This document shows, one piece after another, positions 63,251 to 64,000 of a DNA stretch of 64,000 nt (the stretch's first letter is position 1; every line of letters begins with the position of its first letter). This DNA comes from Candidatus Manganitrophaceae bacterium (GTDB taxonomy: Bacteria; Nitrospirota; Nitrospiria; SBBL01; Manganitrophaceae). The stretch lies in contig JACQEZ010000008.1 in NCBI GenBank assembly GCA_016200325.1, forward strand, positions 1 to 64,000, written 5' to 3'. The position numbers and the translations under genes were made by a program. The notes under the pieces are model-generated. The model had not been told where the DNA came from and searched no databases. It was given only the letters and a program-made list of their open reading frames with translations.

Positions 63251-63973
63251 ATGCAACCTCCAAAGTGCAGCGCGGAAGTGACCGACATTCAGATCTTGAC
63301 CCACGATGTGAAGGAAATCAGCCTGAGAATGATCGATCCGCCGCAGTTGGGTTTTACCGCCGGCCAGTATGTCTCGATCGAGGTCACCGAGATCAGGGAT
63401 GGACATCCCCGGCAAAACAATCGGCCCTATTCGATCGCCTCCCCTCCGGAAGAAAAAGAGGTGATTCGACTCTGCGTGAACCTGGTAAAGGGGGGACCCG
63501 GATCGACCCACCTTCATTCCCTTCGGCTCGGCGACAAGCTGAAATTCCTCTATCCGCTCGGTTATTTCACGGTCAACGAGACGGCAACGACCCCGCTCCT
63601 CTTCGTGGCAACCGGCACCGGCATTGCGCCGATTAAATCGATGATCGTTCACCTTCTTCGGAGCGGAAGCCAGCGGCCGATGACCCTCTACTGGGGGGTC
63701 CGAAACGAAGTTGATCTCTATTATCAAGAGGAGCTGACTGCGCTGGCCGGAAAGCATCCTCACTTCAAATTTTTCATGACCCTCTCCCAGCCGAGCGATA
63801 GATGGCAGGGATTGAAGGGACGGGTCACGCATCTCCTGCCCCAGCTGATTCAGACCGTCGATTCTCTCGATGCGTACCTTTGCGGCAACGGGGAGATGAT
63901 CAAGGAAGTCCGCACCCTTCTCCTCGAAAAAGGAATGCCGAAAAAATCGATTCACTACGAAAAATTTTATTAA
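63251..63973 (+). CDS. FAD-dependent NAD(P)H oxidoreductase, ferredoxin-reductase type
   Basis: A 240-residue flavoprotein. FAD-binding beta-barrel (about 1-100) with NRPYSIASPP and GGPGSTHLH, then the NAD(P)-binding half with FVATGTGIAPIKSMIVH, YWGVRNEVDLYYQEE and the C-terminal CGNGEMIKEV. No iron-sulfur cysteines are present, so it passes electrons directly to an unknown acceptor. TTAGGAG precedes the ATG. The window ends just beyond it. Confidence 0.88.
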   Translation: MQPPKCSAEVTDIQILTHDVKEISLRMIDPPQLGFTAGQYVSIEVTEIRDGHPRQNNRPYSIASPPEEKEVIRLCVNLVKGGPGSTHLHSLRLGDKLKFLYPLGYFTVNETATTPLLFVATGTGIAPIKSMIVHLLRSGSQRPMTLYWGVRNEVDLYYQEELTALAGKHPHFKFFMTLSQPSDRWQGLKGRVTHLLPQLIQTVDSLDAYLCGNGEMIKEVRTLLLEKGMPKKSIHYEKFY

Positions 63974-64000
63974 ACGTCTTCCGAGGCCTCCCTCCCGGAA

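Overview
The window is a gene-dense chromosomal segment from a diderm (Gram-negative type) bacterium. LptF/LptG, several lipoproteins with lipoboxes, an outer-membrane-type beta-barrel candidate and an FtsEX-EnvC module all indicate an outer membrane. Gene content and order (ffh-rpsP-khpA-rimM-trmD-rplS-rnhB-yraN, a chlorite-dismutase-family protein, many small lipoproteins and c-type cytochrome) would fit Nitrospirota (Nitrospiria/Manganitrophus-like), but this is an inference from gene style, not from a marker comparison. No prophage, insertion sequence, CRISPR array or rRNA operon was found; the only RNA gene is a tRNA-Glu(UUC).

Layout. 1-13 kb: MFS transporter, lipoprotein alpha/beta hydrolase, small Cys-rich protein, leuCD, secreted beta-propeller protein, lipoprotein cytochrome c, CPBP protease-like membrane protein, aat, KDPG/KHG aldolase, a glycogen-debranching-type glucosidase and tRNA-Glu. 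13-19 kb: signalling (CheY-like protein, REC-GGDEF-EAL protein), a protealysin-like M4 protease with its emfourin-type inhibitor, a CbiX-like chelatase with a small partner, and endonuclease IV. 19-24 kb: chlorite-dismutase-family (coproheme decarboxylase-like) protein, trxB, M24 peptidase, folE, moeA. 24-34 kb is the most accessory part: a three-gene CsgG/GNA1162-like envelope cluster, a small operon with a frameshifted exported protein, a truncated membrane ORF ahead of a cupin, a protein with an eCIS/DUF4157-style N-terminal motif, catalase with two PerR-like boxes, Hsp20, and endonuclease Q. 34-42 kb: lptFG, a proline-rich lipoprotein, a very large TPR protein followed by an ExeA-type ATPase, and a DegT/DnrJ aminotransferase. 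42-64 kb is core: SRP/ribosome/tRNA-modification operon, ftsEX-envC-ctp, CIRCE-controlled groESL, trxA-recN, a response regulator, a beta-barrel candidate, a MerR-type regulator fused to a degenerate GGDEF-like domain, rpmB, recG, ppx/gppA, PilZ and a flavin reductase.

Points of interest: at least four genes (MFS, aat, lptF, the barrel protein) have a -10 hexamer only 6-8 nt before the start codon and no Shine-Dalgarno, implying leaderless transcripts; short dispersed GAAGTCAGGAGTC-type inverted repeats occur in three intergenic regions; a 10-bp tandem repeat containing ATG immediately precedes the endonuclease Q start; and several enzymes carry substituted catalytic motifs (CPBP, EnvC-type LytM, GGDEF-like). 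No complete undescribed multi-gene system was established; the best leads are the 24.4-27.6 kb lipoprotein cluster, the eCIS-motif protein and the MerR/GGDEF-like fusion.
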